Assembly (NCBI GenBank): GCA_012960225.1
Contig: DUBS01000033.1
Location: 24,460-88,459 of the forward strand
DNA length: 64,000 nucleotides
Source of the DNA: Gemmatimonadota bacterium
GTDB taxonomy: Bacteria; Gemmatimonadota; Gemmatimonadetes; Longimicrobiales; Gaopeijiaceae
Direction of reading: 5' to 3'
A program made the position numbers and the translations under genes. Positions 26,883-35,233 of the stretch are shown here, piece after piece (within the stretch, counting starts at the first letter, position 1; the number at the start of each line of letters is the position of its first letter). The notes beneath the pieces are model-generated. The model was not told the origin of the DNA and searched no databases. It saw only the letters and a list, made by a program, of their open reading frames with translations.

Positions 26883-27018
26883 TAATGCTCAGGAGATTCC
26901 TGGTCTGGTTACTCAGTCTTTTCCAAGGAACACCGGGGACGGACTATTCACCCGTAGAAAAGACCAGACAAAGAGAAGAGTAAGGCTCAATTAAATCTTC
27001 AATAGCCATAACCACATG

Positions 27019-27288
27019 CTAGCCCTCTGTATGGCTTTCGCTAACAAGAGTATTCACACTGTGCTCATCCGGCTGCGAACCACCACTCAACCCAATCTTT
27101 GGGTATATCCACGCGACAGTGATCGAAATCGGTACTCCAAGAATCAAGCCGATAAGTAGTGCGCGGGGAAAGAGGTCAGGCAACGCCAAAATTCTGGATA
27201 ACACCGATGCGCTTAGAAAAACAATTACTGATCCAACAGCATAGCTTAAAAGAACTATGACGACCCTTCTGACTTTGCCCTTACTCAC
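27019..27288 (-). CDS. Small two-helix membrane protein
   Basis: 89 residues from GTG 27288, overlapping the stop of the upstream hydrolase (GTGA), which argues for a real, translationally coupled gene. Two hydrophobic segments (about residues 9-31 and 42-63) flank a short loop with LPDLFPRALLIGLILGVPISITVAWIYP. That stretch resembles the membrane module placed between kinase or cyclase domains and TPR/TolB regions in many bacterial regulators, where a PDW...LGFPIA.V.AW pattern is common. Here it occurs alone with a short hydrophilic tail. No function can be assigned. Confidence 0.6.
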   Translation of the reverse strand: MSKGKVRRVVIVLLSYAVGSVIVFLSASVLSRILALPDLFPRALLIGLILGVPISITVAWIYPKIGLSGGSQPDEHSVNTLVSESHTEG

Positions 27289-28250
27289 CTTGGTAACTCT
27301 GCTAAGAATTTTGCTAGAGTAGATACCAGTCCCGCCTGGTCCTCTACATAGGGAAAATGTCCGCTCTCGAGCACAGCCAGAAAACCTAAGGGAAGCGTAT
27401 CTGCAAGAGCTCGCGACATCGCTACCGGCGGAATATCGTAACGACCATGCACAATTAGGGTGGGTACTTCAATCTCAGGAAGTCGGCCCCACCAATCGAT
27501 TGCATCTAGGTCCTCGCCAAGGAGTCTCGCTACCTCCTGACCATTCTGGGCAGTCCTGACAGAAAGGTTCAAGTCTAGCTCATCGACCAACTCCCTATCC
27601 CGAAACATACTCCTGAAAGATGCACGATAAACTTGGCTAATAGTTACAGGATCCTGAGCCCGGAAACCTTCGGAAGCCATAAGTCTTTCTAGTTCGGTAA
27701 CATCTTGCTCACTCTGAGCAGCAGATTGCCGCGTTGCAGTAGCACCTGAAAATTTCTTCCCAGGTTCTACGGGATTCATTAAAACAAGCCCATTCACATT
27801 GAGCGGATACTTGATCGCGTAGCCTAACGCGATCAGGGCTCCGAACGAGTGGGCAAGTAATGTGACCTTCTCATACTCAAGCGTCTGTCGGAGAACATCG
27901 ACATCGTCTACAAACGTATCGAGGCTTATAACATCCGGGGCTAGTGTAGCCTCGGATCGTCCTGTACCTCGTTGATCGTAGTACACGAGAGTATTTCGGC
28001 TAGCAAGGATATCGAGGCCGGGCTGAAGGTAGTTATGGTCTAACCCTGGTCCGCCATGAATAACGACTATTGGAGAACCCGACCCGATTACTTCATAGAA
28101 GATCTGGCCATCCTCCAGGCTGAGAAGTCCTTGCTTGGATGTTTGCGCTGAAAGAGAGATGGCCGAGAAAGTCGCTGCCATGGATGTCATCCACACCGCC
28201 CGGGCGACACTTCTCCTAAGAGGCGCAACATTGACAGCTAAATGAGTCAC
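27285..28250 (-). CDS. Exported alpha/beta hydrolase, proline iminopeptidase-like (S33)
   Basis: 321 residues from GTG 28250, with GGGG upstream. The N-terminus (VARAVWMTSMAATFSAISLSAQ) looks like a signal peptide. The S33-type oxyanion motif HGGPG, nucleophile in LLAHSFGALIALGYA, the Asp of HGRYDIPP and His of ESGHFPY form the triad. YYDQRGTGRSE is also typical of prolyl iminopeptidases and related hydrolases. Likely periplasmic; peptide or ester substrate unknown. It overlaps the 89-residue membrane protein gene downstream. Confidence 0.85.
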   Translation of the reverse strand: MTHLAVNVAPLRRSVARAVWMTSMAATFSAISLSAQTSKQGLLSLEDGQIFYEVIGSGSPIVVIHGGPGLDHNYLQPGLDILASRNTLVYYDQRGTGRSEATLAPDVISLDTFVDDVDVLRQTLEYEKVTLLAHSFGALIALGYAIKYPLNVNGLVLMNPVEPGKKFSGATATRQSAAQSEQDVTELERLMASEGFRAQDPVTISQVYRASFRSMFRDRELVDELDLNLSVRTAQNGQEVARLLGEDLDAIDWWGRLPEIEVPTLIVHGRYDIPPVAMSRALADTLPLGFLAVLESGHFPYVEDQAGLVSTLAKFLAELPR

Positions 28251-28337
28251 TTCATACCCCAGTCGAACAACGGCATAAGAGTCGTCTGTATTGACTCCGG
28301 GTCAGATCTCGCCGTGGGACGAAGCAGCCTGCTCCTA

Positions 28338-31300
28338 TCAAGTCGGCATCCCTGCCGGATCCGGAGAAGCAAAAGGTGGAACCTGTCCTTGCTTGGGCAC
28401 ACCCCCATCCTGAGTCAATTCAGACTCTTCAGCATGAAGGAAATGGAGCTTCAAGAAACTCTCCAACTCATCAACCAGAGAGTACATGACTGGAACTAAG
28501 ATCAGAGTGAGAAATGTCGCAAATAGAATCCCCGAGATGATCGCTACAGCCATAGAACCCCACCAAGCCACCTGTTCTCCTCCCCAATAAAAATCCGGGT
28601 CTAAGGACCCGTAGAGTCCGAAGAAGTCAAAGTTCAATCCGATGGCAAGAGGTACCAAACCTAAAGCTGTAGTTAATGCAGTAAGAACAACCGGTCGGAA
28701 GCGGGTTTTTCCACCCCTCACGAGTGCATCCTGAAGATCCATGTCATCGCGCTCTCGCAGGACATCAATGTAGTCGATCAAAATTATCGCGTTGTTTACC
28801 ACAATCCCCGCAAGCGAGATGATGCCCACACCCGTATTGATGATCCCAAACGGCATCCGGAATATCATGAGTCCGAGCAACACACCAATCGTGGACATAA
28901 TTACTGAAGTCAGGATGATGAGGGGCTTAACGATTGAATTGAACTGGCTAATGAGAATGAACCCTATCAGCATCAAGGCGGTTAGGAACGCTCCACTCAG
29001 AAATGCCTGTGCTTCATCCTGCTCTTGGGATTGACCGGTATAACGCATGGTATACCCAGGAGTAAGGCGGCCCTCAAACTCGGTCAGTGTTTCTCTTACC
29101 TCTTCCATTACTGCATTATTCGTATAGCCAGCTGCCACATCTGAGGTGATCGTCGCCATACGTTCCTGATTTTTTCGGCGAATCGCGCCTGCCCCACCCT
29201 CAACACTCCAGGTCGCCATTGATACGAGCGGAATTTGGATTCCTCCCTCTGCCATCACCGTAAGTTCGCGGAGACCCTCCAGCTCATTCCGATAAGGGTC
29301 CGCAAGCCTAACTATGATGTCATATTCATCATTACCAGTTCGATATTTAGCCGCTTCGGTACCGTTGATCGCACCACGAATGGCATTCCCTACCCTCGAA
29401 GTATTCAAGTCGTAGAGAGCTGCCTTCTCTCGATCTATTGCTACAGCTAGCTCTGGGCGTGCTTCATTAAAGTCACTCTCTAGACCAACCAGTTTTGGGT
29501 ATACCGGCGCACCTTCAAGGATACCCAGTAGTTCATCGGATAACTCCTTAAGTTCATCAGGGTTCTCACCGACAATCTCTATATTTACCGGTAGTCCCTG
29601 GGGTGGACCCTCTACTATCTTATCGACTGTTATCGTAGCGCCAGCGATTTGCTTACCAACTGTTGCCTGCATTTCAGCCAAGGTCTCGAAGGCATCACGT
29701 TGTCGATCTTGAAAATCGACTAGGGATACACTTAAGCGACCACCCTCCGGCCCTGTTGGACCACCCCCTCTTGGATTTCCGCCCCCTCGACCACCACCAC
29801 TTCCGGTAACCGACACGACCGACACCCAATCTGAACGCCCACCGATCCCATTGAGTTCTTGTTCAAGTTCACGAACAAATGCGTCCGTTACCTCTGCCCT
29901 TGTTCCAACAGGTGTTTCAACCTCAACCACCATTTCCCCTGGAGGCATCGACTCTGGGAAGAACTCCGTGCCCAATCCGAATAACCAATAGCCCACACCA
30001 GTCGCTAGGAAGACAACGAAAGTACCAGTTAGCATCTTAGCACGGTGTGAAAGCGCCCACCGAAGTTGGCGCTCATACACTTTCATTACGTTCGGTAGGA
30101 AGTTGTTCTGGAAACTCCGGGCTAACCGTTCCAAGATGAAACGGTAAAGGCCCCACAGAGCTACGATCGTGATTGATAGCAGCACAGCAGAGAGCGAATT
30201 CACACCAACAGAGATAAAGAGTAGGGTTGCCAGGGTCGCACCAATTAATGTCCAACGCATAGCCCGCCGCATCCTCCTGCGTGGCACACCATCAAGCTGC
30301 ATAAACATGGCGCTCAATGTTGGGACGATGACTATAGCTACAAAAAGAGAGCTGGTTAGCGTGATGATCAGCGTCTTAGGGAGGTAGCCCATGAAGCTAC
30401 CTATCTCACCAGGCCAAAATAGAAGCGGTGTGAAAGCTGCTAGCGTGGTCGCTGTCGCGGCGATAATCGGTCCAGCAACCTCCCCGGTTGCCTTCTTCGC
30501 AGCCAATGTTCGATCCCACCCTTCTTCCAAGAATCGGTAAATATTCTCGACAACCACGATCGCGTTATCGACGAGCATACCCAGGGCAAGGATCAAGCTA
30601 AAGAGCACAATCATGTTCATCGAGATACCCAGGATATTGAGCATCATGAACGAAAGGAACATTGACGCAGGAATCGAGATCGCGACGAACACTGAAGTCC
30701 CCGCACCAAGGAAGAAAAGAAGTATAGCTACGATCAAAATGAGCCCTGACACAATGTTGTTTTCGAGGCTGGACACCATCTGATCGATTTCGCCGGACAT
30801 ATCCGAGGTAAATGTGACCTTGGTCGTAGGTGGAAAGAGTGATTCCATCGCTGCGACCTCAGCCTTCACTCCTTCAGCCGTTTCGATGATGTTCTCACCG
30901 GACCGCTTGATAACATCAAGAGTGATGACTGAGACACCATCCATGCGAGCGAAATTTTCTCGCTCAGCAAAACCGAAATCTACAGTTGCCACATCCCTCA
31001 CGTAGATTGGTCGCCCTTCCTCAATAAGGACGACTATGTCCTCTATTAGGGTGGGTTCATCGAACTCTCCGTCTACACGTATCAGGTATTTAGTATCACC
31101 AACATCTATGGAACCGCCTGGAATATTTACGTTCTCATTCCGGATCGCGTCGATTACATCGCTGAGCGCAATGCCATAGAATTGCAGTTTTCCAAGGTCG
31201 ACATCCACCTTGACCTCCCGTTCCAACCCACCGCGGAGATCCGCTCGTAGAACCGGCGGCAGCGCTTCTAGTCGGTCCTGAAGTTCCTCAGCTAATTCCT

Positions 31301-31850
31301 TCAAACGCACCAATCCATATTCGCCAGCCAAGTTGACCTGCATAACCGGCATTTCTGAGAAACTAAACTCAAGGATCGAAGGTTCTTCCGCGTCCTGAGG
31401 CAAATCTGACTTCGCTAGATCCACCTTTTCTCTAACCTTTTGTAACGCGTCATCCAGATCGATAGATGCCTCAAATTCTGCCACTATACTTGAGTAACCT
31501 TCTACCGATGTGGACGATAATTCTTTGAGTTCGCTGATGGTGGAAAGCTCTTCCTCCAACACTCTAGTTACTTGGCTCTCGACGTCACCCGGGGACACAC
31601 CACTGTAGACTGTATTTACAGCAAGCATCGATATCGGAATCTGTGGAAAAGACTCTTTGGGAGTTGCCTGGTACGATAAGGCACCCATGACACCAATGAT
31701 CACCAACAATATGACAACAGAAGTTCTGTGCTCGATCGCAAAACTCGTTGGGAAGAACTCCTTGTATCGTGCTAAGGAGTCAGAACCCGATCTACGCACA
31801 TCGGATTCTGACACTCCCGTTCTCTGATGGGTTTTCTTGTCTTCACGCAC
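28338..31850 (-). CDS. RND family efflux transporter permease (HAE1/AcrB-type)
   Basis: About 1170 residues from GTG 31850, which follows the adaptor stop by four bases and has GGAGGGAGG just upstream; a TTG at 31874 is the alternative. It has twelve membrane helices and two large periplasmic loops. The first helix is TSVVILLVIIGVMGALSY, and GMLVDNAIVVVENIYR carries the Asp of the proton relay. The second half has GIVVNNAIILIDYIDVLRERD. A Gly/Arg-rich stretch near residue 700 (GSGGGRGGGNPRGGGP) interrupts the second periplasmic domain and is unusual. It completes a tetR-tolC-adaptor-RND operon for export of drugs, lipids or metabolites. Confidence 0.95.
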   Translation of the reverse strand: MREDKKTHQRTGVSESDVRRSGSDSLARYKEFFPTSFAIEHRTSVVILLVIIGVMGALSYQATPKESFPQIPISMLAVNTVYSGVSPGDVESQVTRVLEEELSTISELKELSSTSVEGYSSIVAEFEASIDLDDALQKVREKVDLAKSDLPQDAEEPSILEFSFSEMPVMQVNLAGEYGLVRLKELAEELQDRLEALPPVLRADLRGGLEREVKVDVDLGKLQFYGIALSDVIDAIRNENVNIPGGSIDVGDTKYLIRVDGEFDEPTLIEDIVVLIEEGRPIYVRDVATVDFGFAERENFARMDGVSVITLDVIKRSGENIIETAEGVKAEVAAMESLFPPTTKVTFTSDMSGEIDQMVSSLENNIVSGLILIVAILLFFLGAGTSVFVAISIPASMFLSFMMLNILGISMNMIVLFSLILALGMLVDNAIVVVENIYRFLEEGWDRTLAAKKATGEVAGPIIAATATTLAAFTPLLFWPGEIGSFMGYLPKTLIITLTSSLFVAIVIVPTLSAMFMQLDGVPRRRMRRAMRWTLIGATLATLLFISVGVNSLSAVLLSITIVALWGLYRFILERLARSFQNNFLPNVMKVYERQLRWALSHRAKMLTGTFVVFLATGVGYWLFGLGTEFFPESMPPGEMVVEVETPVGTRAEVTDAFVRELEQELNGIGGRSDWVSVVSVTGSGGGRGGGNPRGGGPTGPEGGRLSVSLVDFQDRQRDAFETLAEMQATVGKQIAGATITVDKIVEGPPQGLPVNIEIVGENPDELKELSDELLGILEGAPVYPKLVGLESDFNEARPELAVAIDREKAALYDLNTSRVGNAIRGAINGTEAAKYRTGNDEYDIIVRLADPYRNELEGLRELTVMAEGGIQIPLVSMATWSVEGGAGAIRRKNQERMATITSDVAAGYTNNAVMEEVRETLTEFEGRLTPGYTMRYTGQSQEQDEAQAFLSGAFLTALMLIGFILISQFNSIVKPLIILTSVIMSTIGVLLGLMIFRMPFGIINTGVGIISLAGIVVNNAIILIDYIDVLRERDDMDLQDALVRGGKTRFRPVVLTALTTALGLVPLAIGLNFDFFGLYGSLDPDFYWGGEQVAWWGSMAVAIISGILFATFLTLILVPVMYSLVDELESFLKLHFLHAEESELTQDGGVPKQGQVPPFASPDPAGMPT

Positions 31851-31854
31851 GCCT

Positions 31855-32937
31855 CTACCGCCTCCCTCCGACAATGTTCACCCTGTCACCGTCTGCTACA
31901 GATTTTTGACCTACAACGATCAACTCTTCCCCAGGAGCAAGACCTGATTCGACGACTACAAGATTACGGCGTGTCGGTCCTAGGGTGATTGAGCGGACTT
32001 CAGCCACCGTTCCCTCACTTCGCTCAGCTATCACAAACACGACGTAACCATCCTCAACTCGCACAAGCACGTCTTGGGGCACGACAATCGCCTCCTCAAC
32101 TTCCTGGCGAGTTACCGCCATATTAGCGACCATCTCAGGCTTAATACGTCTACTGGGATTGGGCACCATGACCTCAATTGAAAACGTCCGATTTCGAGGG
32201 TTCACAGTAGAACCCACATAACGGATCGGAGCAGTAAATCGTTCCCCAGCGAATACGTCAAAAGCGAGAGTCGCCTCTGCACCGACCCAAACGTCCGGGA
32301 CGTATCTTTCAGGCACACCCGCGACCACTCTTACTGGATCGAGATCAATGAGCCGCCCCACTGATTGTCCCGGAGCCACCATCGATCCAATTTCTACGTG
32401 GCGCTCATCCCAAATCCCTGAGAACGGGGCCCGAATCGTTGTCCGAGCTAGCCGTTCCTCAAGACCCCTGAGTGCGGCCATGCTCTGCTCCGCACCAAAC
32501 CGAGCCTCTAGATAGGTGATCTCAGAGCCTATCCGATCTTCTTCCCATAACCGTTTGCGTCGCTCCCAAGTCTGTCCCGCTAGCTCCGCGACAGCGCGAG
32601 CCTGCTCCACTTGTGCTGTGAGTATACGATCATCGATCTTGGCAAGTGGCGCGCCACTTTCAACTTGTGCCCCCTTATCAACGAAAATTTCTCGGATCAC
32701 TCCGCTTTCCTCAGCCGAGACCATCACGTCTTGATTGGCCACAGCTGCAGCTGTCAACCTGATCTCTTCTATAAATTTCTCGGTCTCAATCCGCGATACC
32801 TCGACATTGATGATACGAACAAATTCCTCGGAATCCGTTCCATCTATCCCATCTGCCTGAGCAGTTCCACATCCACTAACTGCAAGTGCGGCTATAAGAG
32901 ATAGCACTCCTCGCTTCCTAGTGTCCGAGTTCTTCAT
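31855..32937 (-). CDS. RND efflux periplasmic adaptor (membrane fusion protein), lipoprotein
   Basis: 360 residues. A lipoprotein signal ends at LAVSGC, anchoring it to the inner membrane. Barrel-sandwich halves (VMVSAEESGVIREIFVDKGAQVESGAPLAKID and TIRAPFSGIWDERHVEIGSMVAPGQSVGRL) flank an alpha-hairpin of about 60 residues. The membrane-proximal domain ends in GLAPGEELIVVGQKSVADGDRV. Its ATGA start overlaps the tolC-family stop, and the RND gene follows four bases after its stop. Confidence 0.94.
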   Translation of the reverse strand: MKNSDTRKRGVLSLIAALAVSGCGTAQADGIDGTDSEEFVRIINVEVSRIETEKFIEEIRLTAAAVANQDVMVSAEESGVIREIFVDKGAQVESGAPLAKIDDRILTAQVEQARAVAELAGQTWERRKRLWEEDRIGSEITYLEARFGAEQSMAALRGLEERLARTTIRAPFSGIWDERHVEIGSMVAPGQSVGRLIDLDPVRVVAGVPERYVPDVWVGAEATLAFDVFAGERFTAPIRYVGSTVNPRNRTFSIEVMVPNPSRRIKPEMVANMAVTRQEVEEAIVVPQDVLVRVEDGYVVFVIAERSEGTVAEVRSITLGPTRRNLVVVESGLAPGEELIVVGQKSVADGDRVNIVGGRR

Positions 32938-34436
32938 GGTAATTCGTAACCCTCTTCAGCTGTTTGGATTGCTTCTTGATCGACCAATGGAACCAACCCA
33001 GTCGCCTCATCTAATTGTGCACGTGCGACCAGGTAATCGAAGACGGCCTGCGCATAATTAAATTCACTCTGACGCAGCGCCACCTCCGCATCTATAAGCT
33101 CAAACTGGCTTCCGAGTCCCTCTCGATACCGCGCGCTCGCTATTTCAAAGCCTCTAGTTGCCTGCTGTACCGCCAGCCTTTGAGCCCGAGCTCGTAACAA
33201 TGTTTCTACAGACAACTCCAAGAGGCTCTTCACCTCGGCCTGGGCCATATCACGCCCGCGTTGAGACTGGACCTCTGCGGATCGAAGTGCTGCTCGCTTC
33301 TGACCGATTCGAGACACCCGTCTGAAGCCCTGAAACACTGGCAGGCTCACTCTGACGCCAACAATGCGAGAGTACGCCCTCTGCCCGTCGCCGCGGGCGA
33401 AGAAGTTCGGACTCCCATTGTCCTGAGCATTAATGATATAGTTGCCGAACAGTGTCACCTCCGGGAAGTAGCTTGCTTGCTCTAATCTCACTTCACTCTG
33501 CCTTAAATCCCGATTTAACTCCAGCTGTCTCAGGTCAGATCTCAATTCACTTGCCATCCGAAGAGCACGTTCCGATAGTTCCAAATCTCCTGCTTGGAAT
33601 CCCATGAATTCTAGGATCTCACGGTTATCTGCATCATTATTCTCAAGATTGTCCAAATCCATGTTGGCCAACGCCCCCGTCACCGTGATCTCCTCTTGGT
33701 CGGACACGTCTAGCTCAATTGCCAACTGACGGCGGACTTCACGAATGCTATTCTCTGCCCGCCTGAGGTTTGGCTCTAGATTCGCCAGCTCTACCTCAAG
33801 CCGCAGTAAATCGTAGTCTGAAGCAAGCCCGGCCTCGTTCCTCACTCTTGTTTCGCGAACAGATTCACGTACTCGTCGTACAGAGTTCTCTGTTAGTCGC
33901 AGCTGTTCACTCGAGAGCAGGAGTTGGTAGTAGGATAGTCGCACCCGAGTCGCGACTGCATGAGATTGACCGCGAACTGCCTCTGATTGGAGTTGCTCAA
34001 AGCGGGACGCAGCTCCCACTCCCACGAAAACCGAGGGGCGTAGAAGTGGTTGTTCTACAGAGATAGTTGAGGCCCATTGATTGTCAGCCCCAAACCGAAC
34101 AGGTAGGTAGTCGTCTGGCCCCGCGGTAGGATCGAAGATCGACGCAGGAAGAAAATTGACAGTAGGTGAAATGTTTCTCGAGTAGCTGGCGTTCAGATCT
34201 ACGCTCGGGTAGATCTCACTCCACGCCTCCGAGACACGCTCCTCTGCCTCAGCGAGCCCGAGACGCGCCGCCACAACATCAGGGTTCGCTCCTAACGCAG
34301 TTCGAACAGCGTCCTCTATCCCGAAAACTACCCGGTTAACTTGGGCTTCTACCTCAGTTGAACCCAGTCCAACCCCTAGGACCAAGCATACAGGAACGAT
34401 ACCGAGAACGTTCTTCCAGGATTGTATCCGTATCAT
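32934..34436 (-). CDS. TolC family outer-membrane efflux protein
   Basis: 500 residues with a signal peptide (NVLGIVPVCLVLGVGLGSTEVEAQ) and two long helical repeats of the OEP family. Markers are DAVRTALGANPDVVAARLGLAEAEERV near the N-terminus and the repeated SARYREGLGSQFELIDAEVALRQSEFNYAQAVFDYLVARAQLDEATG near the C-terminus. It provides the outer-membrane duct for the RND pump encoded downstream. The start has AGGAAGAGGAAATA upstream and lies 22 bases after tetR. Confidence 0.94.
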   Translation of the reverse strand: MIRIQSWKNVLGIVPVCLVLGVGLGSTEVEAQVNRVVFGIEDAVRTALGANPDVVAARLGLAEAEERVSEAWSEIYPSVDLNASYSRNISPTVNFLPASIFDPTAGPDDYLPVRFGADNQWASTISVEQPLLRPSVFVGVGAASRFEQLQSEAVRGQSHAVATRVRLSYYQLLLSSEQLRLTENSVRRVRESVRETRVRNEAGLASDYDLLRLEVELANLEPNLRRAENSIREVRRQLAIELDVSDQEEITVTGALANMDLDNLENNDADNREILEFMGFQAGDLELSERALRMASELRSDLRQLELNRDLRQSEVRLEQASYFPEVTLFGNYIINAQDNGSPNFFARGDGQRAYSRIVGVRVSLPVFQGFRRVSRIGQKRAALRSAEVQSQRGRDMAQAEVKSLLELSVETLLRARAQRLAVQQATRGFEIASARYREGLGSQFELIDAEVALRQSEFNYAQAVFDYLVARAQLDEATGLVPLVDQEAIQTAEEGYELP

Positions 34437-34458
34437 TATTTCCTCTTCCTATTCGATC

Positions 34459-35097
34459 TCACGCCAAAGGCGCTGCTTGACCTCGTATATAGAGTTTCTC
34501 TAGTTGAGCTGCGAAGCTGGGGGTGGCGAAGCCGCTCATCATTCGAGCACCCGATTGCTCGAATAGTGATTGGAATTCCTCTCGGTCCATTGGGAAGATG
34601 CCTTGGTGGTAAAGCAGAACCATCCCATGCGCATGAGCCCACATCGTCAATGAGGTTTGGAGTGGATCAGACTCTTTGAGGAGGCCGACCTGCATACATT
34701 CGCGAACTCGGTCTACCCAAAACTGATGGACTCCCAACCCCATTGCTTCTATGTCATCCGGAAGCTCCTTCATTCCAAGGCGTTCCGGGCCAGAAAACAT
34801 GATCTTGTACCAACGGGGGTGTTCAAGTGCGAAATCGAGATACCCTTCACCCGCCTGGAAAAAACGCTCTATCGGTGTGGGCGCCTGTAGTGCCCGGTAT
34901 ACGTATCCCTGGTAAGCATGGTACGCTTCCCTAACAACATCACCGAGTACCTCTTCTTTACCGTCATAGTGTCGGTAAAGGGCCGGGGCGGTAACACCAA
35001 CATTCTTTGCGAGTTTTCTCATTGAGAAACCGGATAAGCCAGTCTCTAAATAGAGTTCACACGCACACGCAAGTATCTTGTCTCTTTGAGTCCCCAT
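34459..35097 (-). CDS. TetR/AcrR family repressor of the efflux operon
   Basis: 212 residues. The N-terminal helix-turn-helix is clear (ILACACELYLETGLSGFSMRKLAKNVGVTAPALYRHYDGKEEVL). The C-terminal ligand domain resembles the TetR_C_33/WHG type (ALEHPRWYKIMFSGPE, SLTMWAHAHGMVLLYHQG). It is the first gene of the operon with tolC, adaptor and RND genes, so it probably represses itself and the pump together. A 21-base near-perfect palindrome covers its own start codon, and there is no Shine-Dalgarno sequence, which suggests a leaderless mRNA. Confidence 0.92.
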   Translation of the reverse strand: MGTQRDKILACACELYLETGLSGFSMRKLAKNVGVTAPALYRHYDGKEEVLGDVVREAYHAYQGYVYRALQAPTPIERFFQAGEGYLDFALEHPRWYKIMFSGPERLGMKELPDDIEAMGLGVHQFWVDRVRECMQVGLLKESDPLQTSLTMWAHAHGMVLLYHQGIFPMDREEFQSLFEQSGARMMSGFATPSFAAQLEKLYIRGQAAPLA

Positions 35098-35115
35098 GTT
35101 AACACTGTAAACATG
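35095..35115 (-). promoter_or_regulatory. Palindromic operator over the tetR start codon
   Basis: CATGTTAACAC at 35095-35105 mirrors the following bases to 35115, with a single mismatch pair around a central C: 21 bases that include the tetR ATG (CAT at 35095-35097). Size and position fit a TetR-family operator for autorepression of the efflux operon. Confidence 0.7.
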
Positions 35116-35136
35116 GAACCTGAATCAGTCAATAAT
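35109..35136 (-). promoter_or_regulatory. Likely promoter of tetR-tolC-adaptor-RND operon
   Basis: Minus strand: TTGACT, about 17 bases, then TACAGT, the latter lying inside the palindrome. The -10 ends about six bases before the ATG, so transcription would start at or next to the start codon and give a leaderless message. Confidence 0.5.
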
Positions 35137-35153
35137 TTAAGGAGAATACATGC

Positions 35154-35171
35154 TAACACCGTTTAGTGTTA
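35154..35171. promoter_or_regulatory. Second inverted repeat upstream of tetR
   Basis: TAACAC at 35154-35159 and GTGTTA at 35166-35171 with a 6-base spacer. The half-site matches that of the start-codon palindrome (TTAACAC), so this may be an auxiliary repressor site about 60 bases upstream. Confidence 0.45.
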
Positions 35172-35233
35172 AAAGGTGCAATGGGAACAGCTCACTTACT
35201 GGGTACCACCCAGTAAGGCCTAGAATGAGCAGT

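Noticed and set aside
26903..26969. Long imperfect hairpin after the M55 peptidase gene (GTCTGG/CCAGAC and GTCTTTTC/GAAAAGAC)
   Set aside because: The arms compete and there is no T run, so a terminator cannot be supported by eye.
28338..31850. Possible pseudogene because of the low-complexity Gly/Arg insert in the RND gene
   Set aside because: The reading frame is intact across the insert and both halves of the transporter are complete.
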